From contig CAILKO010000035.1 of the NCBI GenBank assembly GCA_903834835.1, positions 1 through 64,000 on the forward strand: DNA of 64,000 nt, given 5' to 3'. The stretch comes from an uncultured Pseudomonadota bacterium (GTDB lineage Bacteria; Pseudomonadota; Gammaproteobacteria; Burkholderiales; SG8-39). Positions 9,707 to 19,304 of the stretch are shown here, one piece after another (the first letter of the stretch is position 1; each line of letters begins with the position of its first letter). Position numbers and translations under genes: made by a program. The notes beneath the pieces are model-generated. The model was not told where the DNA came from. It did no database searches and worked only from the letters and a program-made list of their open reading frames with translations.

Positions 9707-11212
9707 ATGTACCTAGACCATTTCGGACTGAAGGAACCGCCATTCCGGATCACGCCGCACACCGACTTCTTTTTCGACGGCGCAGACAGAGGTGCGACAC
9801 TTGAAGCGCTGCTGTTCGCCATTGTCCACGATGAGGGCATCATCAAGGTCTCCGGCGAAGTCGGGAGTGGGAAGACCATGCTCTGCCGCGTGCTCATGGA
9901 GCGTCTACCCGGGAATGTGGACACTATTTACGTGGCGACGCCGTCGCTAGGGCGCGATGAGATCCTCTACACCATAGCAGATGAATTGGGTCTGCAGTTC
10001 TCTCAGGGACGCGTGACGCTTGCCCTGCGCGAACTCCAGGAACATCTGATCCGGCTTTACTCCCAGGGAAGGCGGGTGGTGATCCTTATTGATGAGGCGC
10101 ACGCCATGCCCGAGGAAACCCTTGAACAGGTCCGGCTACTGTCAAACCTCGAATCCAACCGCCACAAGCTGCTTCAGATTGTGCTTTTCGGTCAGCCCGA
10201 ACTGGATGAGGTTCTCGCAAGGACTTCGCTCCGCCAATTGAAGGATAGGATCACGCACAGCTTCCGGATGCGCGCCCTTACGCAGGCCGAGGTCGCGACC
10301 TACCTTGTCTTTCGTATGCGAGCCGCCGGCTATCGCGGTCCGGACGTATTTTCTGCCGCGGCCGCCACACAGATTGCGAAAGCGGCTAATGGTCTGACTA
10401 GGCGCATCAATATCCTTGCGGACAAATCCCTGCTCGCTGCCTTCTCCGAGAACGTCCACGGGGTGACCCCGCGCCAGGTTCGCAAAGCAATACGTGACTC
10501 GGAATTTGGTCCGGTTGCACGCGAGGGCAGGCCATTGTTCGTCGCTTCCATCGCCCTTGCGGCGGGCCTGATTCTGGGCGGACTCGTCCGTTGGATCGCT
10601 GAACAGCTAGAGCCGGTACCCGTGTTCCCTCTGGTATCCGCTGTAATAGTGCCCCCGAAAACAGAGACCCGCCCTGCTACTCCCGTTCCCGCGAACCCCG
10701 GTTCCGTAGCGCCCCCTCAGATTCAAACCGCGCAAATCCCTGCGCCAGCGGCGGCAACCCCGCAGCCTGCAACACAGAGCCCTCCCCCCGTCCCGACCCC
10801 GATCGCACAGCGCCCACTTTCGCCTAAACCCCTACTGACCTCGGAGCAGTCGCGCCGGATCTCCAGCTACCCCATTGGAAACGCCCGCCTGCTCAAAGAA
10901 CGAATCGTCGCGACCCGCAGCCTCCTGTCCGACGAACCGGACGACGCCTACAGCATAGAGTTGTTCTCAACGGATAACGGCGACGCTGCCCGGATGGAAC
11001 GGTTCCTGGGGCGCGCGCGTCAGCTTGTACCGTTATCTCACCTTTACGTCGTTCCCGTTCTGGTTGGCGGGCGCTATCGTCTGCAGGTCCTCTTTGGCAA
11101 CTTCCCCGATCGCGAGGCTGCGGCGGTCGCTGAGAAACGCCTGCCGCGACGCTATCAGCGGGCTTTCCAGACAGTCCCCGTCAGCATCGGCGAGATCCGT
11201 CGGTCCATATAA
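9707..11212 (+). CDS. mshM: MshM/ExeA-like AAA ATPase with SPOR-like C-terminus
   Basis: A 501-residue membrane-anchored ATPase of the ExeA/MshM family, which helps place secretins through the peptidoglycan. It opens MYLDHFGLKEPPFRITPHTD, the family hallmark. Walker A is GEVGSGKT (51-58) and Walker B VVILIDEAH (about 123-131). One membrane segment (about residues 280-300, SIALAAGLILGGLVRWIAEQ) is followed by a Pro/Ala-rich linker. The last 80 residues resemble a SPOR fold (YRLQVLFGNFPDREAAAVAE), expected to bind peptidoglycan in the periplasm. It starts 14 bp after the regulator gene. Confidence 0.85.
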   Translation: MYLDHFGLKEPPFRITPHTDFFFDGADRGATLEALLFAIVHDEGIIKVSGEVGSGKTMLCRVLMERLPGNVDTIYVATPSLGRDEILYTIADELGLQFSQGRVTLALRELQEHLIRLYSQGRRVVILIDEAHAMPEETLEQVRLLSNLESNRHKLLQIVLFGQPELDEVLARTSLRQLKDRITHSFRMRALTQAEVATYLVFRMRAAGYRGPDVFSAAAATQIAKAANGLTRRINILADKSLLAAFSENVHGVTPRQVRKAIRDSEFGPVAREGRPLFVASIALAAGLILGGLVRWIAEQLEPVPVFPLVSAVIVPPKTETRPATPVPANPGSVAPPQIQTAQIPAPAAATPQPATQSPPPVPTPIAQRPLSPKPLLTSEQSRRISSYPIGNARLLKERIVATRSLLSDEPDDAYSIELFSTDNGDAARMERFLGRARQLVPLSHLYVVPVLVGGRYRLQVLFGNFPDREAAAVAEKRLPRRYQRAFQTVPVSIGEIRRSI

Positions 11213-11240
11213 GTCGACCATCTCGAACGCCAAGATACAA

Positions 11241-11309
11241 GAAGATATTCAAAATTGCGACTTCGGACAGCTGAAAAGCCCGTTTAGACATACTCTTAGA
11301 GAAGATATT
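11241..11309. repeat. Direct repeat GAAGATATT in the AT-rich mshL leader
   Basis: GAAGATATT occurs at 11241-11249 and again at 11301-11309, exactly 60 bp apart, in an AT-rich 150-bp gap between mshM and mshL. The gap is unusual for this GC-rich region and may hold a promoter. A TTGACG at 11309-11314 and a TAAAAT at 11315-11320 are present but not at workable spacing, so no promoter is called. Confidence 0.4.
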
Positions 11310-11364
11310 GACGGTAAAATGTGATACTCTTGAGCTAGCTTAGAGAGAGAGCAGGCGCGGCTTA

Positions 11365-13104
11365 ATGACCCGGAACTTCATCTGGATAGCACTCTTGGTA
11401 CTGGTCGGCGTGTTTTCAGCCGGTTGCAGCCAATCGCCGGTCAAAGCCTCCGACGCGCATCTGCGGGCACCAGAACCGGTTCCGGCGGGCAATATCCCTC
11501 CCCCCGTCCAAATAGCGCCCATCTTGCCCAAGCCGCGTCCAGTGGCAAAACCCGAAACCTACAGTGTGGTGGTGAACAATGTCAGGGTTCAGGATTTGCT
11601 GTTCGCGCTTGCACGGGATGCACGCCTGAACATCGACGTTCATCCTGACATCGTGGGCACCGTTACGCTGAACGCGATAGATCAAACCTTGCCCCAGATT
11701 CTGAGCCGCATCGCGCGCCAAGTGGACCTGCGCTACGAAATGGACGGGCAGAATCTCGTAATCCTTCGAGATGTGCCGTTCCTGCGTGCATATCGTGTCG
11801 ACTATCTCAGTGCTGTGCGAAATGTCCGCATGCAGTCGAACTCCAATACACAATTTGCATCGAGTTCTGGAGGGGGCGGAGGAAGTGGTGGAACAGGTGC
11901 CACAGCTTCGATCAATGTCAGTTCTGAAAATCAACTCTGGGATTCGATCGTCGCAAACGTAAAGGACATCCTGCAGGAAACGGACAAACTCATTCCCGTC
12001 GGGGCATCTGGCGTGCCACAGTCTGCCGCCGTGTCCTCCCCGCCCCAGACCGCCACCGGAGCCGCGGCCCCACAGGGAGGCGCTCCAACCGCGCCCCCCG
12101 GCAATCAGGGGCCCACCTTTCGCGAGGCGGCGCATGTGATTGCTAACCGGGAAACCGGAATTCTGTACGTCCGCGCCACATCAAAGCAGCATGACAAGGT
12201 GCAGGAGTTCCTTGACCAGGTGATCACGACTGCAAAGCGTCAGGTGCTGATTGAGGCGACTGTAGCCGAAGTCCAATTGAACAATCAGTATCAGCGCGGT
12301 ATCGACTGGTCCAGGGTGCGAACCGGCGGCTCCGGCTTCTCACTCATTCAGACATCCGCGAACACGCCGGCGGGCGTCGGTACCAATGCCTTCACTGTCG
12401 GATATGCGACCGCCGGAATCAATTTCACATCTGCAGTAAAACTGCTCGAATCGTTCGGCGACGTCAAGGTACTTTCGAGCCCGAAGCTCAGCGTCATGAA
12501 CAATCAGACCGCACTGTTGCGTGTCACCCGTGACATCGTCTATTTCACAATGACGCCGAGTTCCACGTCCGCAACGGCGGCGGGAAGCGGCACAGTCGTG
12601 GCACCGGCAACGTTTACAACGACACCGAACATTGCGGCAGAGGGTTTCATGATGAGCGTACTGCCACAGATCAATGAGGCGGATGCGGTCGTATTGAACG
12701 TTCGCCCCACGATTCGCCGCAAGGTCGGCGACGCCACCGACCCAAACCCCGCTCTGAACGCGGCCAATCCCAACCTTATTCCGATTTTTGAAACTCGAGA
12801 GTTCGACTCCATCCTGAGAATTCAGAGCGGGCAGATCGCAGTTCTGGGCGGTCTGATGCAGGATTCGGCAACAAGTGCCGAGGATACGATTCCCGGAATA
12901 CGCGACATTCCCGGACTTGGCCGTCTCCTTGCTCAGCGCAAGGACACAAACCTGAAGACTGAACTTGTGATTTTCCTACGCGCGACGGTGGTCAGGGATC
13001 CGACAATTGACGGCGATTTCAGCGAATTTCGAGATCTGCTTCCAACGCAGGATTTTATGACCCGGCAAAACCCGGCTAGAACCCGGCCGCCCGCGAACCA
13101 GTGA
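11365..13104 (+). CDS. mshL: Pilus secretin MshL
   Basis: Outer-membrane secretin that forms the pilus exit pore. The 579-residue protein is a lipoprotein: signal sequence ending FSAGC with Cys21. Next comes an N-terminal secretin/STN region (VNNVRVQDLLFALARDARLN). A Gly/Ser-rich spacer (about 170-185) and a Pro/Ala-rich spacer (about 220-250) interrupt the N domains. The C-terminal secretin domain carries VLSSPKLSVMNNQTALLRV and QIAVLGGLMQDS. Length and the lipoprotein signal fit MshL better than PilQ, which lacks a lipobox in most betaproteobacteria. It follows mshM and precedes mshN. Confidence 0.92.
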   Translation: MTRNFIWIALLVLVGVFSAGCSQSPVKASDAHLRAPEPVPAGNIPPPVQIAPILPKPRPVAKPETYSVVVNNVRVQDLLFALARDARLNIDVHPDIVGTVTLNAIDQTLPQILSRIARQVDLRYEMDGQNLVILRDVPFLRAYRVDYLSAVRNVRMQSNSNTQFASSSGGGGGSGGTGATASINVSSENQLWDSIVANVKDILQETDKLIPVGASGVPQSAAVSSPPQTATGAAAPQGGAPTAPPGNQGPTFREAAHVIANRETGILYVRATSKQHDKVQEFLDQVITTAKRQVLIEATVAEVQLNNQYQRGIDWSRVRTGGSGFSLIQTSANTPAGVGTNAFTVGYATAGINFTSAVKLLESFGDVKVLSSPKLSVMNNQTALLRVTRDIVYFTMTPSSTSATAAGSGTVVAPATFTTTPNIAAEGFMMSVLPQINEADAVVLNVRPTIRRKVGDATDPNPALNAANPNLIPIFETREFDSILRIQSGQIAVLGGLMQDSATSAEDTIPGIRDIPGLGRLLAQRKDTNLKTELVIFLRATVVRDPTIDGDFSEFRDLLPTQDFMTRQNPARTRPPANQ

Positions 13105-13123
13105 TGCGTACGCGACCACACAA

Positions 13124-14533
13124 ATGAGTCTATTACTTGAGGCACTCAAGAAAGCCGAACGCGCGAAGCAGGAAGCTCAGCGCGCGGTTCAGCAGGCCCA
13201 GCCGGACGCCACGAGCGCATTCTCGCTCGCTCCAAACGACGAAGCCAGACATGTGGTCACCCGGGATGAACTCCCGGATATCACGCGACCCGTTCACATC
13301 GAAACTGACGATTTGTCGGATCCCGGACCTGCCGGACCAGTAGAAAAAGCCACTTACACAATGCCCCAGCAGTCGCCGCCAGCGGCATCCTCTAGATCGG
13401 AGTCTGACGAGTCAGTAGCGAGCAGCCAGTCGGCTGCGCGCAAAGTGTTCGATGCAAAGTTTCGGGAACCGAACCCAAAGCTGCCGTTCTATATCACGAT
13501 GGCTGTTCTCGTCGCTTTGGCTCTTGGGACGGGAATTTACTTCTGGTATCAGCTTCGACCGCCACCACCGCTGGTGAACCCGAACCCTCCGAAACCCGGA
13601 AATGAACCCGCGCCCCCCCCCGCGTCAGCGCTTCCGCCGGCTCTCGCTCAGAAACCGGATGATGCGCCCGTCGCCGTCCCAGGTCTCCCCCAGGCCGCGA
13701 CGGTACAGAACGCCCCCGCCGGTACGGCAGTTGCCGCCGTTACAACTGCTGCTCCGCTGACTGCGAACTCAGCGCGACAAACGACGCCCGGTGCAACGCC
13801 TAACCGGCCTTCGGATCAAACATTGTCCTCCGCGAAGACAACTCCGGAGTCAATTGCACCCGCGCGACGCAACGCCCCGGGTGGTGCGCGACGCGAGGCT
13901 CGCGTGGACAGAATTCGGGATGGTCAGGGACAGGATTCTGTAACCAGCATCCGCACGGCACCGAGCATCCACCCTCGCGTGGAATCGGGATATGCGGCAT
14001 TCCTTCGTGGCGATCTCGGCACCTCCCGCGAGAGCTATCTTCAAGCGCTCGCTGACGACCCATACAATCGCGATGCGCTTCTCGGCCTAGCCGCGGTAGA
14101 GACTTCTGCAAAGCACTATGAAATCGCCGAGAACTACTATCAGAGACTTCTTCAGGCTGACCCACGCGATGGAACCGCTATCGCAGGCCTCCTTGCGCTG
14201 CGCGGCGCCTCGGTCGACCCGGTCTCTGCAGAGAGCCGCATGAAGTCCATGCTGGCGATCGATCCCGAAGCGGCAGCGCTCAATTTTTCGCTTGGAAATC
14301 AGCTCGCGCAGCAGGCGCGTTGGCCCGAGGCACAGCAGGCCTACTTCCGAGCCTACACAGTGGACCCCGACAATCCGGATTTCGCTTACAACTTGGCGGT
14401 AAGCTTGGACCATGTTCGGCAGAGCAAACTAGCCCTCCAGTATTACCGGCGCGCACTGGCTCTTGCGGACAAGCGTCCTGGCGGGTTTAGTGTGCCTGCC
14501 GTGCGCGCACGGGTGACCGAACTAGAAAAGTAG
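13124..14533 (+). CDS. mshN: TPR-containing pilus biogenesis protein MshN
   Basis: A 469-residue bitopic protein. The N-terminal cytoplasmic part begins MSLLLEALKKAERAKQEAQ, the MshN signature helix. One membrane segment is at about residues 126-143 (MAVLVALALGTGIYFW). A long Pro/Ala/Thr-rich periplasmic linker follows, then tetratricopeptide repeats from about residue 285 to 455 (for example YAAFLRGDLGTSRESYLQAL and NLAVSLDHVRQSKLALQYY). TPR proteins of this kind help secretin assembly. It starts 19 bp after the mshL stop, consistent with one transcript. Confidence 0.85.
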   Translation: MSLLLEALKKAERAKQEAQRAVQQAQPDATSAFSLAPNDEARHVVTRDELPDITRPVHIETDDLSDPGPAGPVEKATYTMPQQSPPAASSRSESDESVASSQSAARKVFDAKFREPNPKLPFYITMAVLVALALGTGIYFWYQLRPPPPLVNPNPPKPGNEPAPPPASALPPALAQKPDDAPVAVPGLPQAATVQNAPAGTAVAAVTTAAPLTANSARQTTPGATPNRPSDQTLSSAKTTPESIAPARRNAPGGARREARVDRIRDGQGQDSVTSIRTAPSIHPRVESGYAAFLRGDLGTSRESYLQALADDPYNRDALLGLAAVETSAKHYEIAENYYQRLLQADPRDGTAIAGLLALRGASVDPVSAESRMKSMLAIDPEAAALNFSLGNQLAQQARWPEAQQAYFRAYTVDPDNPDFAYNLAVSLDHVRQSKLALQYYRRALALADKRPGGFSVPAVRARVTELEK

Positions 14534-14701
14534 GAAGGGACCCCGGTTCCTAGCGCGGGACTGCGTTCAGGCCGACATTTACTTTTTACCCTTACGAGGG
14601 GTGACAAGCCTTTGACCGCGCCAGCCGGACCGCAGACTCCGTCATGATCACCTCCCATCGTCCGTCCAGCCTGAATTCGTCGCGGGTATGATGATCGACA
14701 A

Positions 14702-16414
14702 ATGAACTCGCCAGCCAACCCTCAGGCCAAGCGGCATATCGGACAGATCCTGATCGATCAGGGCATTCTCACAGAAGATCAGCTGAGAATTGCGCTGCTT
14801 GAGCAGACGAAATCCCATGTACCAGTCGGCAGGCTTCTGGTTCAACTCGGATTTGTTTCTGAAGCCACTCTCCGGGATGCGCTATCCGAGAAGCTTGGGC
14901 TTCAGTCCGTAGATCTGACTCATATCATTGTCGATCCGACTGCACTTAAATCGCTTCCCCGAGAACTTGCAAGACGCTATCGAATCTTCCCTGTTGCGCT
15001 TGACAAGAACGCGCGGAAGTTCATTGTTGCCTTGTCCGACACCAACAATATTGTCGCCATAGATCAACTCCGCGCACATCTGCCGAGCGATCTCGAAATA
15101 GAACTTCGACTGGCCGGGGATTCGGAGATCGAGCGCGCGATTGAGCAGTATTACGGGCGTGAGTTTTCCATTGACGGGATTCTCCGGGAGATTGAAACAG
15201 GAGAGGTCGACTACACGTCGGTCCAGGACGGCGACGAGTACAGTCGTCAACCCGTAGTCCGCCTGGTATCTGCATTGCTTGCGGACGCGGTGGGAAAGAG
15301 TTCTTCCGATATTCACTTTGAACCCGAGCAGAATTTCCTCAGAATCCGCTACAGAATTGACGGCGTCCTCCGCCAAATCCGGAGCCTGCACAAGACATAC
15401 TGGCCAGCAATGGCGGTACGTCTCAAGGTGATGTCGCAAATGAACATCGCCGAAACTCGCGCCCCGCAGGACGGGCGAATTTCGGCAACGATGGCCGGTC
15501 GCGTAATTGACTTTCGCGTGTCCAGTCTGCCCACGACACACGGCGAAAACATCGTTCTGCGCATCTTGGACAGGCAGAAGGGCATCGTTCCCTTGGATAA
15601 GCTGGGACTGGAGGAAGGCCAACTGGATCTGCTCAAACGCATCATCGCGCGACCCGAAGGCATCATCCTGGTAACTGGCCCTACGGGAAGCGGCAAAACG
15701 ACGACGCTCTACTCGATTCTCAATCACATCAACTCCGACGGAGTCAATATCATGACTCTTGAGGATCCGGTCGAGTACCCGATGACTCTGATCCGCCAAA
15801 CGTCAGTCGCTGATTCTGCAAAACTGGACTTCGCGAACGGCATTCGCGCGATGATGCGCCAGGATCCTGATGCGATACTGGTGGGTGAGATCCGCGACGA
15901 AGACACTGCGGATATGGCTTTCCGTGCCGCAATGACAGGACACCAAGTCTATTCGACGTTACACACGAATTCAGCCGTTGGCGCGATTCCCCGCCTGCTG
16001 GATATTGGCATCGTCCCTGACATCATGGCGGGCAACATTATCGGCATCGTCGCCCAGCGCCTCGTTCGAAAACTCTGCCGTACGTGCCGAGAAGCCTACG
16101 ATCCGGACATTCGCGAGCGCCGGATCATCGGTTTTTCGCCTACTGAACCGGCGGCGTGCTACAGATCTGTCGGTTGCGAGCAATGCGACTACCAAGGGTA
16201 CCGCGGACGGATGTCCATCCTCGAGATTCTCAAGATCGACGGCGGTATTGACGAACTGATCGCCAGACGTGCAACCGCGCGCGAGATTCTGACTGCGGCG
16301 CGCGCGAAGGGTTTCAAGACGCTCGCTGAGGATGGCATTCGGCTGGCGCGGTCGGGGATCACAAGCATCGAAGAATTGATGCGTGTGGTCGACCTGACCG
16401 ACCGGATGGGTTAG
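14702..16414 (+). CDS. mshE: Pilus assembly ATPase MshE (GspE/PilB family)
   Basis: Cytoplasmic hexameric motor that drives pilus extension. The 570-residue protein has an N-terminal MshEN-type domain (GQILIDQGILTEDQL, then a second VGRLLVQLGFVSEATLRDAL repeat). Members of this domain family bind cyclic di-GMP. The ATPase core has Walker A GPTGSGKTTT (about 326), an Asp box and Walker B (DAILVGEIRDEDTAD) and a His box (TGHQVYSTLHTNSA). A zinc-type cysteine pair set (CRTC, then CEQC) is present near residue 460-500. No retraction ATPase (PilT) gene lies in the window. Confidence 0.94.
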   Translation: MNSPANPQAKRHIGQILIDQGILTEDQLRIALLEQTKSHVPVGRLLVQLGFVSEATLRDALSEKLGLQSVDLTHIIVDPTALKSLPRELARRYRIFPVALDKNARKFIVALSDTNNIVAIDQLRAHLPSDLEIELRLAGDSEIERAIEQYYGREFSIDGILREIETGEVDYTSVQDGDEYSRQPVVRLVSALLADAVGKSSSDIHFEPEQNFLRIRYRIDGVLRQIRSLHKTYWPAMAVRLKVMSQMNIAETRAPQDGRISATMAGRVIDFRVSSLPTTHGENIVLRILDRQKGIVPLDKLGLEEGQLDLLKRIIARPEGIILVTGPTGSGKTTTLYSILNHINSDGVNIMTLEDPVEYPMTLIRQTSVADSAKLDFANGIRAMMRQDPDAILVGEIRDEDTADMAFRAAMTGHQVYSTLHTNSAVGAIPRLLDIGIVPDIMAGNIIGIVAQRLVRKLCRTCREAYDPDIRERRIIGFSPTEPAACYRSVGCEQCDYQGYRGRMSILEILKIDGGIDELIARRATAREILTAARAKGFKTLAEDGIRLARSGITSIEELMRVVDLTDRMG

Positions 16415-16514
16415 CCACCATGCCCCGAATGCGCTCACCATCGCGCAGCACGGTCCGCCTTGTCAGAAGGGTCGTTTTTACGCGAACTAAGCTCCGCAAC
16501 GTGGGCTAACGGAA

Positions 16515-17720
16515 ATGGCACTCTACGCATACAAAGCAATTGACGGTACCGGGAAGAACGTCCTGGGGCGCGCGGAAGCTTCAAATCTGTTTGATCTAGA
16601 ACAGCGACTCGCGCGGATGGGCCTAGATTTGATTTCGGGTGCCCCGTCATCGCAGAAGAGCCGCCTTGTCGGCGGAACGAAGATCAAACGCCAGGAACTG
16701 ATCAACTTCTGTTTCCACTTAGAACAGCTCTCTTCGGCCGGAGTCCCTGTCACTGAGGGCCTGATCGACCTCCGTGAGAGCCTAGATGTTCCTCGGTTTC
16801 GCCAAGTGGTAGGCGGGTTAGTCGAGGCAATCGAAGGAGGGCGTACCCTCTCGCAAGCGCTCGGTGAGTATCCTGAAGTTTTCAGTCGCGTTTTCGTCAG
16901 CCTGATCCGGTCTGGAGAGCAGACCGGGCGCCTACCCGAGGTCCTGAAAGGATTGAGCGACTCACTCAAATGGGAAGATGAGCTTGCGGCGCAGACCAAG
17001 AAGTTGCTCATGTACCCGGCATTCGTCGGGGGAACCGTAATGCTGGTGGTCTTCTTCCTTATGATCTATCTGGTTCCCCAGATGACTGGGTTCATCCGCA
17101 ACATGGGCCAGGAAATGCCGCTCCAGACTGTCCTGCTCATCGCAGTGTCGGATTTGTGTGTCAAGTACTGGTGGGCCATGATTCTCGTCCCAATTGCGGC
17201 TTGGTTCGGCGTCAAGGCCGCAGCGCGCTCGAATCCCGCTTTCGCGTATGCACTCGACCACTACAAACTTACTGTTCCCCTGATCGGCCCCATCTTGAGG
17301 AAGATCATCCTGTCGCGATTCGCATCGAGCTTCGCCATGATGTACAGCGCTGGAATTACCGTGCTCGATGCTATACGAAGCGCCGAGGAGATCGTCGGAA
17401 ATCGCCCGTTGGAAAATGCGCTGAGGACGGTCGGGCAGCAGATTGCAGAAGGGAAGAACATGACTTTGGCCTTTCAGGACGCAAATCTCTTTCCTCCTCT
17501 AGTCCTGCGCATGCTTCGGATCGGCGAAAGTACTGGCGGCCTGGACACCGCCCTGCTCAACGTCAGTTATTTCTATAATCGCGAAGTGCGCGAATCCGTG
17601 GCCCGGCTCCAAGCCATGATAGAGCCAGCTCTTACGCTTATCCTTGGCGCGGTACTTGGTTGGGTAATGCTTTCAGTGCTTGGCCCGATCTACGATACGA
17701 TCTCCAAGACGAAGTTCTGA
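16515..17720 (+). CDS. mshG: Inner-membrane platform protein MshG (GspF/PilC family)
   Basis: Polytopic platform protein that couples the MshE motor to the growing pilin helix. The 401-residue length and the duplicated GspF domain are standard: first repeat LEQLSSAGVPVTEGLIDLRE with SLIRSGEQTGRLPEVL, second repeat SFAMMYSAGITVLDAIRSAE with MLRIGESTGGLDTALLN. Three membrane segments are visible (about 168-190, 215-235, 372-392). It begins about 100 bp after mshE; that gap holds nothing recognisable. Confidence 0.93.
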   Translation: MALYAYKAIDGTGKNVLGRAEASNLFDLEQRLARMGLDLISGAPSSQKSRLVGGTKIKRQELINFCFHLEQLSSAGVPVTEGLIDLRESLDVPRFRQVVGGLVEAIEGGRTLSQALGEYPEVFSRVFVSLIRSGEQTGRLPEVLKGLSDSLKWEDELAAQTKKLLMYPAFVGGTVMLVVFFLMIYLVPQMTGFIRNMGQEMPLQTVLLIAVSDLCVKYWWAMILVPIAAWFGVKAAARSNPAFAYALDHYKLTVPLIGPILRKIILSRFASSFAMMYSAGITVLDAIRSAEEIVGNRPLENALRTVGQQIAEGKNMTLAFQDANLFPPLVLRMLRIGESTGGLDTALLNVSYFYNREVRESVARLQAMIEPALTLILGAVLGWVMLSVLGPIYDTISKTKF

Positions 17721-17755
17721 GCAGGTCACGATGCACGCTACCCGGCAAAACTGAA

Positions 17756-19294
17756 ATGGCTGTCACTCGGCTTCTGTATTTCACAGCGGACCAGCATGTG
17801 CTGTACAAGGCAACAGGTCGGGCGCTCGAGATCGAGGCGCGATTTCCTGCTGACGCTTCGGGTGTCGCCACGTTCCGGGATTGCCTGGCGGGACTTCCAA
17901 AGGGTTCCTTGTTGGGGCTGCTGGCCGACCTGGCCGGAGAGGACTTTCACGAGGACCAACTCCCGTATCTCCGTGGTCGTGATCGACAGGCGGTCATTCA
18001 GCGCCGTCTCTCCCAGAGATACCGCGATACCCGGTTGGCCGCGGCACTGTCCCTTGGAATCGTATCAAGCGAAAGGAGGAACGAGCGACTACTCCTGGCC
18101 TCTTTCACGAATACCCAGCAGTTCACGCCATGGCTCGACGCGATCGCAGAAGCCGGCGCGCGGCTTACAGGGGTGTACTCAATACCGACGGTTGCACCCT
18201 CACTGGTGTCGAGACTTGGAGCCCAGAAGGGAAAGTGCATCGTAGTTAGCGTAAATCAGGCTGGTCTGCGCCAGTGTTTTGTCGACGACGGCAAGCTTCG
18301 CTTTGCCCGTCTTGAAAGAATTACTCCGATGAACGCGGAGGCACTCGCAATCCTCATACGATCGGAAACGCTTCGCCTGATCCAGTACCTGACGACCCTG
18401 CGCGCGATTTCTAGAGATGCACCGCCTGTAAACGTGATCGCCATTGCGCCACCCAATGCCTCAGACGCGTGGTCCGCAATCTTGGTCCCTGACTCGCGCG
18501 CGGTGTTTCGCGTCGTGGGTTCGGAGGAGGCAGAACGCAAGGTGGGCTTGAACGGCCCTGTTGTGGGTGCTCAGACCGAAGCCCTGTATGTCAGCCTCGC
18601 CGCAAGGAAGCCGCCACGAGAGCAGTTCGCGCAGAGCGAGGATCGTCGTGAGTATTCCCTCTGGAAGATCCAGCGGGGAATTGTCATGGCCGGTGCGATT
18701 GCCTTGGGTGCCTGCTCAATGTTTGCAGGTGTCCGCTGGCTAGATGTGACGGGGACGCGGGATATGTCAGCAAACGCGAGACAGGACGCGAGTGCTGCTG
18801 ATTCCGAATTGCAGCGCATCGTTGCGTCATTTCCCGTCACCGAGACCACTACCGAGAATCTGAAGGCGACGGTGGTGGAATTCCAGAGAATTGCTGCCCG
18901 CACCTCTACTCCGGACGCGGCACTTGGATTTCTATCAAGCCGCCTGGAACTGTTCCCGGAAATCGAGTTGGATTCCATCGGCTGGAGCGTCGGCCAATCG
19001 CCGGAGTCCGCAAAAGGCGGGGGGGCGAGCGCGACCAGCAGCAGCGGAGTGATCTCCGAATTTCTTGAGATATCCGGGAGAATGCAGAACACCCAGCGTT
19101 CGGATTACCGTGTGATTACTGAACTTGTGCAACGGTTCGGCGCCGCGCTTGGGGCTGGCCCGCAATTTCGCGTTCTGCGACTTCAGCTACCGTTTGATAT
19201 ATCGTCAGAAGGTACTCTTACGGGTGATGTGGGCACGATTCAGAATTCGGAGGCACCGCGCTTCACTATGCTCCTCTCGAGAAAACTGAATTGA
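17756..19294 (+). CDS. mshI: MshI-like pilus assembly protein (PilM/GspL-type)
   Basis: A 512-residue bitopic protein. The N-terminal half (about 1-330) looks like the degenerate actin-like cytoplasmic domain of MshI/GspL. One membrane segment follows at about 340-360 (GIVMAGAIALGACSMFAG), then a periplasmic half with a PilN-like region. In MSHA-type systems this protein links the cytoplasmic motor to MshJ and MshK. The frame is open upstream into mshG, but ATG at 17756 gives MAVTRLLYFTADQHV, a sensible N-terminus. No ATP-binding motif of PilM is obvious. The family call rests partly on gene order. Confidence 0.75.
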   Translation: MAVTRLLYFTADQHVLYKATGRALEIEARFPADASGVATFRDCLAGLPKGSLLGLLADLAGEDFHEDQLPYLRGRDRQAVIQRRLSQRYRDTRLAAALSLGIVSSERRNERLLLASFTNTQQFTPWLDAIAEAGARLTGVYSIPTVAPSLVSRLGAQKGKCIVVSVNQAGLRQCFVDDGKLRFARLERITPMNAEALAILIRSETLRLIQYLTTLRAISRDAPPVNVIAIAPPNASDAWSAILVPDSRAVFRVVGSEEAERKVGLNGPVVGAQTEALYVSLAARKPPREQFAQSEDRREYSLWKIQRGIVMAGAIALGACSMFAGVRWLDVTGTRDMSANARQDASAADSELQRIVASFPVTETTTENLKATVVEFQRIAARTSTPDAALGFLSSRLELFPEIELDSIGWSVGQSPESAKGGGASATSSSGVISEFLEISGRMQNTQRSDYRVITELVQRFGAALGAGPQFRVLRLQLPFDISSEGTLTGDVGTIQNSEAPRFTMLLSRKLN

Positions 19295-19304
19295 GGCGAA
19301 TCAG

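Noticed and set aside
14882-15799. Antisense open frame (305 codons) inside mshE
   Set aside because: It is a shadow of the GspE-family gene and has no start context or family features.
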